A DNA stretch of 64,000 nucleotides from Halorubrum rutilum (GTDB taxonomy: Archaea > Halobacteriota > Halobacteria > Halobacteriales > Haloferacaceae), in the NCBI RefSeq assembly GCF_024494565.1, contig NZ_JANHDN010000004.1:62001-126000 (forward strand), written 5' to 3'. Made by a program: the position numbers and the translations under genes. A model generated the notes under the pieces. It ran no database searches, had not been told where the DNA came from, and was given only the letters and a program-made list of their open reading frames with translations. Position 1 is the first letter of the stretch. The number at the start of each line of letters is the position of its first letter. Of this stretch, positions 41,497 through 50,139 are shown one piece after another.

Positions 41497-42697
41497 ACCC
41501 CGCCCCCGTGTGCTCGCCGACGAAGGCGGTGTCGGGGTAGAAGCCGGCCCACGCGAACCACATCGCGTCGAGCGCGAGCACCGGCTCCAGCGGGAGGTCG
41601 GCCGCCGCGAACCCGCCGCCCTCGGAGCCGACGCGGTACGCGTCGCCGTCCGGCTCGACCGTCAGACCGTCGGGGTTGCGGTAGACGTACCCCGTGAAGA
41701 GCCCCGGGTCCGCGACGGCGACGACGGGCTCCTCGCCGCCGTCGCCGTCGGGGACGCCGCCGGTCAGGACCCGCTCCGCGAGCAGCGTCTCCTTGTCGAA
41801 CGCGACCGCGCCCGCCTCGGTCCGCGCGCCGATGACGACCGACTTCGGGTGGCCCTCGTCGGGCGACGAGAGCGGCGGGAACAGGGTCGGTTCCTTCGCG
41901 TAGTAGCCGCCGAGCGGGGCGTAGCTCCCGTACGGGTCGGTCTCGTAGCGCCGGATATACCCGGTCTCGTCGGTCATGACGAGCGACTCAGGGTGGCGCT
42001 CGGCCCACGCGTTCGCCGTCGTCCAGACCACCCGGAACTCGTCGAGCGTCTCCCCGGCCATCGGCCCGTCGATCCCCGTGGCCAGCATCTGCGGCCACCG
42101 GCTGTCGGTGGCCCGGTCGTACATGATCAGGTTCGAGTTGACGAGCCGACCGGACACGCCGAACGTCGTGTCGCCGCGGCGGAACCCCTGCGCCGTGCCG
42201 GTGAGCGGGCAGTAGGTGACCGCGATCGGCTCGCCGCCGATCGCGTCGTTGACGATCTCGTGACGCGAGAGCACGTGTCGCGGGTACGCCTTCGCCTCCC
42301 CGCCGCGCGCGACGCCGAACACCGGGATCCCCTCGGCGTAGTTCGCCTCCTCGATCGGCCGGAACGAGGGCTCGTCGATCGAGGGGATCCCGTCCTTCCC
42401 GACCCCGCCGCTGAGCGCCTCCGAGCGCAGCTCGTCGGCCTCGTACGCGAGGTGGTAGTCGGCCTCGACGGTCGGCGGGCGGCCGCCGGCGTTCGAGTCG
42501 TCGCGTCCGCCGTCGCCGTCGCTTCGGCCGTCGCCGTCGCTTCCGTCCCCGTTCGAGCCGTCGCCCGCCTCCTCCTCGCCGCGCGAACCGGCGCCGTCGC
42601 CGAACGAGTCGCGGACGACCCCGCCGAGACAGCCGGCGACCCCGGCGCCGCCGACCGCCGCGAGACCGGCCAGCGCGGACCGACGAGAGCGTTTCAT
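41486..42697 (-). CDS. DUF3179 family Tat lipoprotein
   Basis: This 403-aa protein has a twin-arginine signal with lipobox: SRRSALAGLAAVGG, then VAGC. A Gly/Asp/Ser/Arg linker (about 30-75) follows. The DUF3179 domain covers about 95-395: SRHEIVNDAIGGEPIAVTYC with PLTGTAQGF, the Cys hallmark block, GRLVNSNLIMYDRATDSRWP and VVIGARTEAGAVAFDKE. It should sit outside the membrane, anchored by lipid. DUF3179 proteins have a conserved Cys but no established activity. An inverted repeat lies at 42740-42754 before its promoter. It is coupled to the membrane protein at 40855. Confidence 0.9.
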   Translation of the reverse strand: MKRSRRSALAGLAAVGGAGVAGCLGGVVRDSFGDGAGSRGEEEAGDGSNGDGSDGDGRSDGDGGRDDSNAGGRPPTVEADYHLAYEADELRSEALSGGVGKDGIPSIDEPSFRPIEEANYAEGIPVFGVARGGEAKAYPRHVLSRHEIVNDAIGGEPIAVTYCPLTGTAQGFRRGDTTFGVSGRLVNSNLIMYDRATDSRWPQMLATGIDGPMAGETLDEFRVVWTTANAWAERHPESLVMTDETGYIRRYETDPYGSYAPLGGYYAKEPTLFPPLSSPDEGHPKSVVIGARTEAGAVAFDKETLLAERVLTGGVPDGDGGEEPVVAVADPGLFTGYVYRNPDGLTVEPDGDAYRVGSEGGGFAAADLPLEPVLALDAMWFAWAGFYPDTAFVGEHTGAGYGR

Positions 42698-42739
42698 GCG
42701 CCACGCTCCGGGTTCGACCGTCTAAAGATCGAAGCGCGG

Positions 42740-42754
42740 GTGTGATTTCCACAC
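42740..42754. promoter_or_regulatory. Inverted repeat GTGTGATTTCCACAC upstream of the DUF3179 gene
   Basis: GTGTG and CACAC arms flank a 5-nt spacer, about 43 nt upstream of the DUF3179 ATG and just beyond a TATA-like GTCTTTAGA-type stretch (minus strand, about 42720-42727). Position suits an operator, but it also follows the 3' end of no gene on this strand, so a terminator role is less likely. Confidence 0.35.
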
Positions 42755-42767
42755 ACACCCGAACGAG

Positions 42768-43346
42768 TCAGTCGGTCGCGCCGCTCGCGTCGCCGGAGGG
42801 GTCGGACTCGCTCTCCGAGCGCTCCCGCAGCCGCGCCGCGATGGCGTCGCCCGCCGTCCGCGGGTCCGGCTCCGCGACGGTCACCGCGTCGCCGACGGCG
42901 ACGCGACCCGGCTCGACGACGTCACAGCAGAGCCCGCCGCGGTTCCGGAGCGCCGACGCGAGCCCCGCCTCGCCGGCCAGCGATTCGAGGCGCGCGCAGG
43001 GCGGCCGTCGCCGGGTCGGTCGCAGGCGCGCGTCGCCGACCGCGACGGTCGCCTCCAGCAGGTCGTCCATTCCGGCCCCGAACCCCTCGACGACGACGTT
43101 CCGGCGGTGGCGGCCGTCGGAGACGTCGGTCCCGGTCGCCGCGCGGACCGCGTCGAGCGCCTCGGCGGCGACGAGAGTGACGGCGCAGCCGTCGAGCTCG
43201 AAGTGCCCGTCGCCGCGGCGATACCGGTCTCCCTCGACGCCCCCGGACCGGATCGCGACCGCCTCCCGGCGCTCGGGCGGCGCGCCGGCCTCGGGCGCCG
43301 TGACGAGGCCCCGGACGACGCCGCTCACTCCCTCCTCGCCCGTCAC
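42768..43346 (-). CDS. MOSC domain protein
   Basis: This 192-aa MOSC domain protein is related to the C-terminal domain of molybdenum cofactor sulfurases. Visible blocks are VRGLVTAPEAGAPPERREAV at the start, IRSGGVEGDRYRRGDGHFEL, VSDGRHRRNVVVEGFG, VGDARLRPTRRRPPCARLES (conserved Cys) and NRGGLCCDVVEPGRVAVGD with a second Cys pair. MOSC proteins handle sulfur carried on a Cys or bind Moco. It starts at GTG 43346, overlapping the upstream membrane-protein stop by 4 nt. The Ser/Glu/Asp-rich tail is not conserved-looking. No Moco synthesis genes are in view. Confidence 0.88.
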   Translation of the reverse strand: MTGEEGVSGVVRGLVTAPEAGAPPERREAVAIRSGGVEGDRYRRGDGHFELDGCAVTLVAAEALDAVRAATGTDVSDGRHRRNVVVEGFGAGMDDLLEATVAVGDARLRPTRRRPPCARLESLAGEAGLASALRNRGGLCCDVVEPGRVAVGDAVTVAEPDPRTAGDAIAARLRERSESESDPSGDASGATD

Positions 43347-43738
43347 GGGGCGCCCCCGAGGAGGTCCGGGTCGCCCGGTTTCAGCCACTCGCGGTGGGCG
43401 TAGTAGACGGCGCCGATCGGGGGCGCGACCAGCGAGGCCAGCGCGTAGAGCCACTTGAAGAGTCCGAGGTCCGCGACGCCGCGCTCGTCCAGCGACAGCG
43501 CGTCGAGGAGCACCGCGGCGGTCGCGAGCGGCGCGAGGAGGTAGCCGTGGGCGAACGCGACGGCGGCGCCGACCGGGGTGCCGGCCGAGAGGAGCGCCCA
43601 GTCGAGCGCGTAGAGGACGGTCCACCCGCCGGCGGCGACGGCGAGGACGAGGAGCCACGGGCCGTCGAACCGGCGGTCCGCCGGCTCGGCGGCCGGTCCG
43701 TCCGGGTCGTCGGCGGGGGCCGCGGCGTGCGTGCTCAT
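43343..43738 (-). CDS. Haloarchaeal small membrane protein of unknown function
   Basis: This 131-aa protein has a Pro/Ala/Asp-rich N-terminus (~25 residues) and about three hydrophobic helices (GPWLLVLAVAAGGWTVLYAL; FAHGYLLAPLATAAVLLDAL; FKWLYALASLVAPPIGAVYY). I recognise no family. The C-terminal YYAHREWLKPGDP is polar and probably cytoplasmic. It is coupled by a GTGA overlap to the MOSC gene and may be co-expressed with it. Confidence 0.65.
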   Translation of the reverse strand: MSTHAAAPADDPDGPAAEPADRRFDGPWLLVLAVAAGGWTVLYALDWALLSAGTPVGAAVAFAHGYLLAPLATAAVLLDALSLDERGVADLGLFKWLYALASLVAPPIGAVYYAHREWLKPGDPDLLGGAP

Positions 43739-43805
43739 GGCTTCGCTGAGGCCCCGACGCTACTCAACGTTCGGGTCGAGCGCGACCCGCCCCACCGCCC
43801 GACGC

Positions 43806-44723
43806 CTACTCGTCGAAGGTGCCGGCCGAGAGGTACCGCTCGCCGCTGTCCCAGAACACGGTGACGACGAGGGGCTCGTCGCCCGCGTACGCGCCCGACT
43901 CGCGGAGCTCCGCGGCGACCGCCTTCGCCGCGAGGTTCGAGGCGCCGGAGGACTGCCCGGCGAGGATCCCCTCCTCGCGGGCGAGCCGGCGGCACTCGGC
44001 CTCGGCCTCGTCGATGCCGACGGCGTGGACCTCGTCGATCAGGTCGACGTCGAGGTTCGGGGCGACGAACCCCGGTCCCATCCCCTGGAACGCGTCGTTC
44101 CCGGGCTCGCCGCCGGAGAGGACGGCGTTGTCGCTGGGCTCGACCGCGTCGATCCGCACGTCGGGGAAGGACTCGCGGAGGCGCCGACCGATCCCGGAGA
44201 GGGTGCCGCCGGTCCCGACGCCGGCGACGAGCGCGTCGACCGTCCGGTCGCCGACCTGCTCGACGACCTCGGGGCCGGTCGTCTCGTAGTGCGCCCGCGG
44301 GTTCGCGGGGTTCTCGAACTGGCGGAGCTGGACCATCCCCGCCTCGGCCTCCAGCTCGTCGGCGCGCTCCTTGGCCGCGGAGATGTCGCCGTCGACGACT
44401 TCGAGGTCGGCGCCGTACGCGCGCATGACCCGGCGGCGCTCCATCGACTTCCCGTCCGGCATCACGAGCGTCACGTCGTACCCCTTCACGGCGCCCACCA
44501 TCGCCAGCCCGATGCCGGTGTTGCCCGACGTGGGCTCGACGATCCCATCGCCGGGCTCCAGCTCGCCGGACTCCTCGGCGGCCTCGACCATGTACCGCGC
44601 CGGGCGGTCCTTGGCGGAGCCGCCGGGGTTGCGCGACTCGACCTTCGCGGCCACCGTCGTCGCCGGCGGGGAGTCGACCCGCACCAGCGGCGAGCCGAGC
44701 CCCTCCAGCACGTCGTCGTCCAT
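43806..44723 (-). CDS. Cysteine synthase family PLP enzyme
   Basis: This 305-aa fold-type II PLP enzyme forms cysteine from O-acetyl- or O-phosphoserine and sulfide (or a related reaction). The PLP Lys is residue 38 in RNPGGSAKDRPA. The Asn loop is EPTSGNTGIGLAMVG, the phosphate-binding loop GVGTGGTLSG, and the C-terminal Ser is in GILAGQSSGASN. The sequence lacks a C-terminal CBS module, so it is of CysK/CysM rather than cystathionine beta-synthase type. It is about as long as bacterial enzymes. Monocistronic; the start at 44723 follows ATG MDDDVLEGLG. Donor specificity is not readable. Confidence 0.92.
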   Translation of the reverse strand: MDDDVLEGLGSPLVRVDSPPATTVAAKVESRNPGGSAKDRPARYMVEAAEESGELEPGDGIVEPTSGNTGIGLAMVGAVKGYDVTLVMPDGKSMERRRVMRAYGADLEVVDGDISAAKERADELEAEAGMVQLRQFENPANPRAHYETTGPEVVEQVGDRTVDALVAGVGTGGTLSGIGRRLRESFPDVRIDAVEPSDNAVLSGGEPGNDAFQGMGPGFVAPNLDVDLIDEVHAVGIDEAEAECRRLAREEGILAGQSSGASNLAAKAVAAELRESGAYAGDEPLVVTVFWDSGERYLSAGTFDE

Positions 44724-44901
44724 TACGCGAACGAACGGGGCCGGGACTCAAATGCCCGACGGACCGCGGCAAGACGCGTCCGCGGAGCGGCGGGACCCCC
44801 CCGCGGCGCGCCGAGCCCCGCGCCGTTTCTCGCTCCGTCCCCTCCCGCCGCCCGTTGCCACCGACGCGCGGTTTACAAGCCCGCCCGACGTATTCGGGGG
44901 T

Positions 44902-45294
44902 ATGACGCTCGAAACGCTCGCGCCCGACGCGGCCGGCGCGACCGACGGCGACGCGCTCGACGACGAGGTCCTGGCGGCGCTCGGGGCCGGCGACTACCGC
45001 TTCAAGGTGTGGGGCGGCGACTGGTGCGGGGACTGTCAGCGCCAGCTCCCGGCGTTCGCGGCCGCCCTCGACGCGGCCGGGGTCCCCGGGGATCGGATCG
45101 AGGACTTCCCGGTCACGAAGGGGCCGGACGGCAAGGAGGGCGAGGGGGTCGAGGCGTACGGGATCGAGCTGATCCCGACCGTCGTCGTCGAGGACGCCGA
45201 CGGCGAGGAGCTCGCCCGCTTCGTCGAGGAGGCGGACGTCTCGATCGCCGAGTTCCTCGCGCGGGAGCTCAGCGAGGCCGAGGCGAGCGCCTGA
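44902..45294 (+). CDS. Thioredoxin family protein
   Basis: This 130-aa thioredoxin-fold protein has active site WCGDC (within KVWGGDWCGDCQRQLPAF) instead of the usual WCGPC, so redox potential may differ. IELIPTVVVEDADGEELARF holds the conserved cis-Pro and following strands. The first ~30 residues are acidic with no signal sequence, so it is cytoplasmic. It lies divergently 178 nt from cysteine synthase, so a joint role in thiol metabolism is possible but not shown. The ATG at 44902 is chosen by the coding start MTLETLAPD. Confidence 0.9.
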   Translation: MTLETLAPDAAGATDGDALDDEVLAALGAGDYRFKVWGGDWCGDCQRQLPAFAAALDAAGVPGDRIEDFPVTKGPDGKEGEGVEAYGIELIPTVVVEDADGEELARFVEEADVSIAEFLARELSEAEASA

Positions 45295-45316
45295 GCCCGG
45301 CCCGGGCGGTCCCCCT

Positions 45317-45901
45317 CTACGACTCCAGCTCGGCGACGATCCGCTCCCGGACGTCCCCGGCGTCGACGGGCGCCCACGCCTCGACGTCGTACGTCACGTC
45401 GGCGAGGACCTCCAGCCGGTCGGCGTCGCCGTCGCGGATCGCCGCGACCGCGTCCTCGGAGAGCCGCGCGAGGACCGCCGCCGAGAGCGCCTCGCGGTCC
45501 ACGCCGCGCTCGGGCACGTCAAGGATGTGCGGGAGGTCCGACGCCCCCTCGGGCAGCGACGGGAACGCGGCGGGCCCGACCGCGAGCGCGACCTCGTCGG
45601 CGTCGGGCCCGTCCTCCGGGTCGGCGACGTCGGTCGACCCGTCGCCGGCCTCGTCGATCGCCTCCGGCGGGGCGGGCACCAGCGCGTACTCCGCGACGGC
45701 GACGTCGATCGCGGCGGCGACGGCGGCGTCGTCGACCTCGGTCCGCCGCTTGAACGCGAGCTCCGAGAGCGCCCGCGCGAGCTCCGCGCGGGTGAGCCAG
45801 CCGAACAGGTCGACGACGCCCGCGAGGTCGTCGCGCGCGGCGACGCCGGGCGCGTCGGCGATGTCCCCCGCGGAACCGTCCGGTCCGTCGCCCTCCGCCA
45901 T
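45317..45901 (-). CDS. Haloarchaeal conserved protein of unknown function, co-transcribed with the glycosyltransferase
   Basis: This 194-aa acidic protein is rich in Ala, Asp and Glu. ARDDLAGVVDLFGWLTRAEL and ARALSELAFKRRTEVDDAAV are two well-formed helical segments resembling a small helical domain. The C-terminal LARLSEDAVAAIRDGDADRL is also helical. No catalytic motif is visible and I name no family. It begins 3 nt after the stop of the glycosyltransferase gene, so it belongs to the same transcript. Confidence 0.7.
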   Translation of the reverse strand: MAEGDGPDGSAGDIADAPGVAARDDLAGVVDLFGWLTRAELARALSELAFKRRTEVDDAAVAAAIDVAVAEYALVPAPPEAIDEAGDGSTDVADPEDGPDADEVALAVGPAAFPSLPEGASDLPHILDVPERGVDREALSAAVLARLSEDAVAAIRDGDADRLEVLADVTYDVEAWAPVDAGDVRERIVAELES

Positions 45902-45904
45902 CGG

Positions 45905-47134
45905 TCACTCCTCCCCCGGCGCGGGGTCGGAGGGCGGATCGGCCGGCGCCCGGTGGCCGTTCCCGCGGACGTCGGCGTCGCCGAGCGCGGCGCCGGTCCG
46001 GGTCGTTTCGTCGCCCCCCGCGTCCGTCGCTTCGCCGGCCGCGTCCGCGAGGTCCGCCCGGGCCGCGGCCGCGACCTCGGCGGGCGTGACCGGCGCGTCG
46101 CGCCACGCCGGGAGGCGGGCGTCCGGGCCCGGCTCGCCCAGGGCGCCGGCGTACGTCGCGACCTGCGAGCGCTCGTCCTCGCGGTCGTAGTCGAGCCCGT
46201 TGAACGCGGCGTCGGTCTCGTAGCCGTCGATCAGCCGCTCGGCCGCCTCGCGGTAGCGGTCGGCGAGCCCGTCGTAGTCGACGGCGACGCCGCCGTCCTC
46301 GACCGCGCGGAGGGTCGCCTCGCCGACCGCCCGGCTCATGTCCGCGAGGCCGGTCGGGCCGTCGACGGAGCGGTGGTCGTGCTCGTAGCGGCCGAGGTCG
46401 ACCTGCGCGCTCCCCTCGAAGCCGGCGTGCGCGAACGCCTCGCCGAGCGTGCCGACCTCAAGCCCCCAGCCGCGCTGGACGCGAAGCTTCGAGACGAGCT
46501 CGGTCGTCGCCGCGAACTCGCCGGCGAGCGCGTACCGGAACGCGTCGAGGTACTCGATCACGCCCGCCTCGCGGCGCTCGGTCGCGTCGGCGAGCGCGCG
46601 GACGAGCGGCCGGAAGAACAGCCGGAACAGCCGGCCGTACAGCGCGCCGTCCTCGACGCGGGCGTAGTACCCCTTCGAGAACGCGTGCCCGTTCGCGACC
46701 GGGAACAGCAGGCGCTCGACGAACGCGGGCGAGTACGTCTTCGTGTCGGCGTCGTGGACGACGACGTACTCCTCGTCCAGGGCGCGGCCGAGGCCGAGCC
46801 ACACGTCCCGTCCCTTGCCCCGGTCGCCGTCGAGGCCGCGGTCGGCGAGCAGCTCGGCGAGCCGCGGGCCGCCGCACCAGAGCGTCTCCACGTCGACGTC
46901 GAAGCCGGCCAGCCACCGGGCGAAGGGACCGGCCCGCTCCGCCGAGGCTCGCAGGGGGACGATCACGCGGGCGGGGTCAACCGTTTCCAGCGCCGAGAGG
47001 ACGCGCTCGGCCGCGAGCGTGCCGTACTCCCGCTCGGTCATCGGCACCACGACCGCCGCCCGGCCGGTGGGGGCGGCCGGCCGGTGGTCGGTCAACGCGT
47101 GCAGCGTCGTCACGCGCTCTTGGACGTACTCCAT
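45905..47134 (-). CDS. GT-A glycosyltransferase (glucosyl-3-phosphoglycerate synthase-like)
   Basis: This 409-aa family-2/81-like glycosyltransferase has VVVPMTEREYGTLAAERVLS at the nucleotide-sugar site, EEYVVVHDADTKTYSPAFVE with the DxD-type metal motif (DAD), and GWGLEVGTLGEAFAHAGFEG, the E-V/T-x-L acceptor block seen in glucosyl-3-phosphoglycerate synthases and mannosylglycerate synthases. The C-terminal ~60 residues are disordered and acidic. It may make a compatible solute precursor or a glycolipid head group; this is inference from the fold. Start at ATG 47134 (MEYVQERV) preferred over GTG 47140. The small unknown gene at 45901 follows in the same operon. Confidence 0.82.
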   Translation of the reverse strand: MEYVQERVTTLHALTDHRPAAPTGRAAVVVPMTEREYGTLAAERVLSALETVDPARVIVPLRASAERAGPFARWLAGFDVDVETLWCGGPRLAELLADRGLDGDRGKGRDVWLGLGRALDEEYVVVHDADTKTYSPAFVERLLFPVANGHAFSKGYYARVEDGALYGRLFRLFFRPLVRALADATERREAGVIEYLDAFRYALAGEFAATTELVSKLRVQRGWGLEVGTLGEAFAHAGFEGSAQVDLGRYEHDHRSVDGPTGLADMSRAVGEATLRAVEDGGVAVDYDGLADRYREAAERLIDGYETDAAFNGLDYDREDERSQVATYAGALGEPGPDARLPAWRDAPVTPAEVAAAARADLADAAGEATDAGGDETTRTGAALGDADVRGNGHRAPADPPSDPAPGEE

Positions 47135-47270
47135 TATCACCGTACACGGGCGGGACGACCTAAATAGGTGCGATACCCGCGGTCCGTGCCGACGGGGGAC
47201 GGCGGGCGCGAGGCCGTCGACCGCGGGGACCCGTCGGCCGCGGACGCGCCCTCGTCGCCGACCGCGGCGC

Positions 47271-48455
47271 TCACGCCGTCGGCTCCGCGCCCGCCGCGCC
47301 GCCCGGGACGCGACCCGCGCGCTCCAGGACGGCGTAGGCGACGACGACGGCCCCGAGCCCCCCGGCGAGCGCGAGGAAGACGGCGTCGTAGGCGACCCCG
47401 GCCTCGACCGCCTCGCCGACGGCCCACGAGCCGGCCGCCTGCGTCGACATCATCCCGGCGGAGTAGACGGCGTACGCCGACGCGCGGGACTCGTCCGGCA
47501 GCGACGCGAGCAGGTAGGTGTCCATCGCGGGAAACAGCATGTGGATCGCGAAGCCGACGGCGACGCTGGCGGCGACGACGGTCGCGAGCCCCCCCGAGAC
47601 GACGACGAGGACGACGCCCCCGACGAACGCGGAGACGATCCCGAGCAGGTACGGGACGTGCGGGAGCCGGTCGGCGAGGTAGCCGGAGACGAGGAAGGCG
47701 GGGACGCCCGCGGCGAAGATCACCGTCAGGAGGTTCCGCGCGGTCGCCGGCGCGAGCGCCTTGTCGACCATGTACAGCTCGTAGAAATTGAACAGGCCCT
47801 GCCAGACGAACCCGGTGAGCCCCATCAGGACGACGGCCGTCAGGATGAGCTTCCACTCGGAGCGCGCGCCGCCGAGGAAGTCGGTGTCGCCCGCCCCGGC
47901 GTCGGGGAGGTCGGTCCGCGAGGCGAGCGCGACGAAGGCGACCGTGGTCGCGGCCGCGACGACCGCGAGCCCGTGGAAGGCGAGCCGCCAGTCGTACCAC
48001 AGCGCGACCGTGACGACCGGCGCGGCGGCGACCGCGGCCAGCTGACTCGCGGTCCCGTGGATCCCCATCGCGCGCCCGACCCGCTCCGGGAACAGCTCGG
48101 AGACGAACGGGTTGGCGGCGACGAAGTAGACGCCGGAGGCCAGGCCGATCGCGAACGCGGCCGCCGTCAGCGTCGGCACGCCCGGCGCGAGCGCGACGCC
48201 GAGCGCGCCGAGCGTCAACATTCCCCCGGAGACCGCGATCACGAGCCGCCGGGGGAACCGGGTGAGCGCCCACCCGGCCGGGAGCCGCGGGGCGGCTGAG
48301 CCGAGCCAGGCGAGCGTGACGATGAGCCCCGCGGTCCCCTCGCCGATCGCGAACTCGGCGATGAACTCGCCCACGAGCGGCGCGAACACGACGCGCGCGA
48401 AGTTGACGAGGAAGACGAGGGCACACAGCGAGCCGAACAGCCGGGTCCGTGACAC
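47271..48455 (-). CDS. Major facilitator superfamily transporter
   Basis: This 394-aa, 12-helix MFS carrier opens MSRTRLFGSLCALVFLVNFA into helix 1. The loop 2-3 motif is degenerate (GWALTRFPRRLVIAVSGG), and the second half has SGYLADRLPHVPYLLG. It resembles nitrate/nitrite or sugar-type MFS members, but no substrate motif is secure. Paralogous in type to the carrier at 39553, but not a close copy. It is monocistronic, with a short tandem repeat upstream of its promoter region. Confidence 0.9.
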   Translation of the reverse strand: MSRTRLFGSLCALVFLVNFARVVFAPLVGEFIAEFAIGEGTAGLIVTLAWLGSAAPRLPAGWALTRFPRRLVIAVSGGMLTLGALGVALAPGVPTLTAAAFAIGLASGVYFVAANPFVSELFPERVGRAMGIHGTASQLAAVAAAPVVTVALWYDWRLAFHGLAVVAAATTVAFVALASRTDLPDAGAGDTDFLGGARSEWKLILTAVVLMGLTGFVWQGLFNFYELYMVDKALAPATARNLLTVIFAAGVPAFLVSGYLADRLPHVPYLLGIVSAFVGGVVLVVVSGGLATVVAASVAVGFAIHMLFPAMDTYLLASLPDESRASAYAVYSAGMMSTQAAGSWAVGEAVEAGVAYDAVFLALAGGLGAVVVAYAVLERAGRVPGGAAGAEPTA

Positions 48456-48520
48456 GGGCGGGCTTCACGGCGCCCGGAGACAAGCGTTGCGAAAGCGAGG
48501 CGCCCCGGGGCGCCCGGCTC

Positions 48521-48589
48521 GTCGCACCGCCGACGTCCGGCCCGTCGCACCGCCGACATCCGGCGCATCACACCGCCGACGCCCGGCGC
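48521..48589. repeat. Imperfect 23-bp tandem repeat (three units)
   Basis: Units GTCGCACCGCCGACGTCCGG (CCC), GTCGCACCGCCGACATCCGG (CGC) and ATCACACCGCCGACGCCCGG (CGC) follow each other at 23-nt spacing in the gap between the MFS gene and the zinc-ribbon gene. No function is evident. Confidence 0.75.
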
Positions 48590-48640
48590 GCTTCACCGCG
48601 AGGCGGGGATCCCCCTCTCGTCCGACTCGCGTCGTACGAG

Positions 48641-48650
48641 GTTTTTATAC
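48641..48650 (+). promoter_or_regulatory. TATA box of the HVO_0758-type gene
   Basis: GTTTTTATAC is centred 28 nt before the ATG at 48674, the classical arrangement for a leaderless haloarchaeal transcript. Confidence 0.6.
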
Positions 48651-48673
48651 CCACACGCGATCAAGCCGAACAC

Positions 48674-48844
48674 ATGAAATCGACGCGCAAGGGGCTCCGC
48701 GACGGCGACCTGTTTAAAGACACGTACGAGCGCCTGAACTGCGCCGAGTGCGAGCAGGTGTTGAAAAAGCAGAACGACCCCGACGAGGTGTTCTCGGTCC
48801 GGGTGTGTCCCGAGTGCGAGGCGACCTACAAGGAGCTTCGCTAG
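48674..48844 (+). CDS. HVO_0758 family zinc ribbon protein
   Basis: This 56-aa protein begins MKSTRKGLRDGDLFKDTYER, continues LNCAECEQVLKKQND and ends VRVCPECEATYKELR. Two CxxC knuckles form a zinc ribbon. The sequence matches from memory the Haloferax HVO_0758-type small zinc-finger proteins, a set with roles in growth and biofilm phenotypes but unknown molecular partner. It is one of several single-domain zinc proteins in haloarchaea. It is monocistronic with a clear TATA box and no leader. Confidence 0.88.
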   Translation: MKSTRKGLRDGDLFKDTYERLNCAECEQVLKKQNDPDEVFSVRVCPECEATYKELR

Positions 48845-48961
48845 GCCGACGCGCCGCCGTCGCCGGCGCCCGACGAGCACCGTCTCGGTCCCGACGCGTC
48901 CCCGCCCGTCCTCCTCCGACTCGTTTTCCCCCTCCTCGTTCGCGTCCGCGGAGCGGCGCGC

Positions 48962-50080
48962 TCACTCGAAGACGGCGTCGAACGCCGACGCGCCGAGCGG
49001 GTCGAAGGTGCCGGCGGCGACGTTCTCGCGGACGTGGTCCGGGTCGCTCGCCCCGACGAGCGAGGCGGTGACGCCCGGCGCGCTCCGCGCGAAGTTGAGC
49101 GCGCGCTGGGCCGGCGTCTCGCCCGCGAGGGTCGCGTCGATATCGGCGGGGATCGCGCCCTCTCGCGCGAGTTCGCCCTGACCGATGCTCGCGCTCGTCA
49201 CCGCGGAGAGCCCGGCCTCGTGGGCGAATTCGAGGGCCGAGATCGGGTCGGCGTCGGCCCCCGGGTCGGCGTCCGGCGGGCGGTGGTTCCGCCGCGTGAA
49301 CGCGTCCGCCATCGCGACGTTGAACGGGAGCTGTATCGCCTCGAACCCGTGGCCGTCGTCGGGGGCGACCGCCTCGCCCGCGGCCTCGGCCCGCGCGAGG
49401 ACCTCGGCGAGCGAGAGGTACCGGTCGCCGCCCTCGGGGACGCGGAAGGCGTCCCACGTGGCGACGCCGTAGGCCCCGAGGTCGCCGGCGACGCGTCGGC
49501 GCTCCAGCGCCTCGAAGGCGGCTTCCAACCGGTCGTACACCGCCTCGCGGGAGCGGGCCGCGAGCTGGGTCTCCGGGTTGTGCACGTAGAAGCAGTCGAC
49601 CGCGTCGAGCCCGAGCCGGTCGAGCGAACGGTCGAGCGACCACTCCAGGTAGCCGGGCGCGATCGCGTGGGCGCCGTTCGCGAGCTCCTCGGCGTCGACG
49701 ATCCCGGTCGCGAGGAAGCGGTCGCGGACGTACGCCGCGGGGTCGCCGGGGCGCTCGCCGTCGAACGGGAGGAACCCCCCCTTCGTCGCCACCACGACGG
49801 CGTCGCGGTCGACCGGCGAGTCGCGGACCGCCTCGCCGACGACGCGCTCGGCCCGCCCGCAGCGGTAGTTGACCGCGGTGTCGACGTGGTTCACGCCGGA
49901 CCGGAGCGCGAGCCCGATCGCCTCGCGGTAGGCGTCGTCGACGGCGGCGGTCGGGTCGCCGAGGTAGGTGCCGATCCCGACGCTGGAGGCCACTCCGGGG
50001 CCGAACCGCCGGAAGTAGGTGCGTCCGAAGGCGTCGCCGAACTCGTCGCGGTAGGCCCAGAGCGCGTCGCGGGTCGCCAT
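48962..50080 (-). CDS. Aldo/keto reductase family protein
   Basis: This 372-aa NADPH-dependent TIM-barrel oxidoreductase carries GVNHVDTAVNYRCGRAERVV (catalytic Asp and Tyr), VVVATKGGFLPF (Lys) and DAVDCFYVHNPETQL (His). C-terminal PAQRALNFARSAPGVTASLV with VGASDPDHVRENV is the usual cofactor-binding end. It reduces an aldehyde or ketone that cannot be named. A Pro/Asp/Ala loop around 270-285 is a halophile-like insertion. The start ATG 50080 (MATRDALWAYRDEFG) is preferred over a longer extension rich in Arg that lacks coding character. Confidence 0.9.
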   Translation of the reverse strand: MATRDALWAYRDEFGDAFGRTYFRRFGPGVASSVGIGTYLGDPTAAVDDAYREAIGLALRSGVNHVDTAVNYRCGRAERVVGEAVRDSPVDRDAVVVATKGGFLPFDGERPGDPAAYVRDRFLATGIVDAEELANGAHAIAPGYLEWSLDRSLDRLGLDAVDCFYVHNPETQLAARSREAVYDRLEAAFEALERRRVAGDLGAYGVATWDAFRVPEGGDRYLSLAEVLARAEAAGEAVAPDDGHGFEAIQLPFNVAMADAFTRRNHRPPDADPGADADPISALEFAHEAGLSAVTSASIGQGELAREGAIPADIDATLAGETPAQRALNFARSAPGVTASLVGASDPDHVRENVAAGTFDPLGASAFDAVFE

Positions 50081-50139
50081 GTGGGTCCGGGTAGTCGTCT
50101 CGGCGGGAAAAGTCGCGCGGGAAGTTGCCGCACGGCGCT

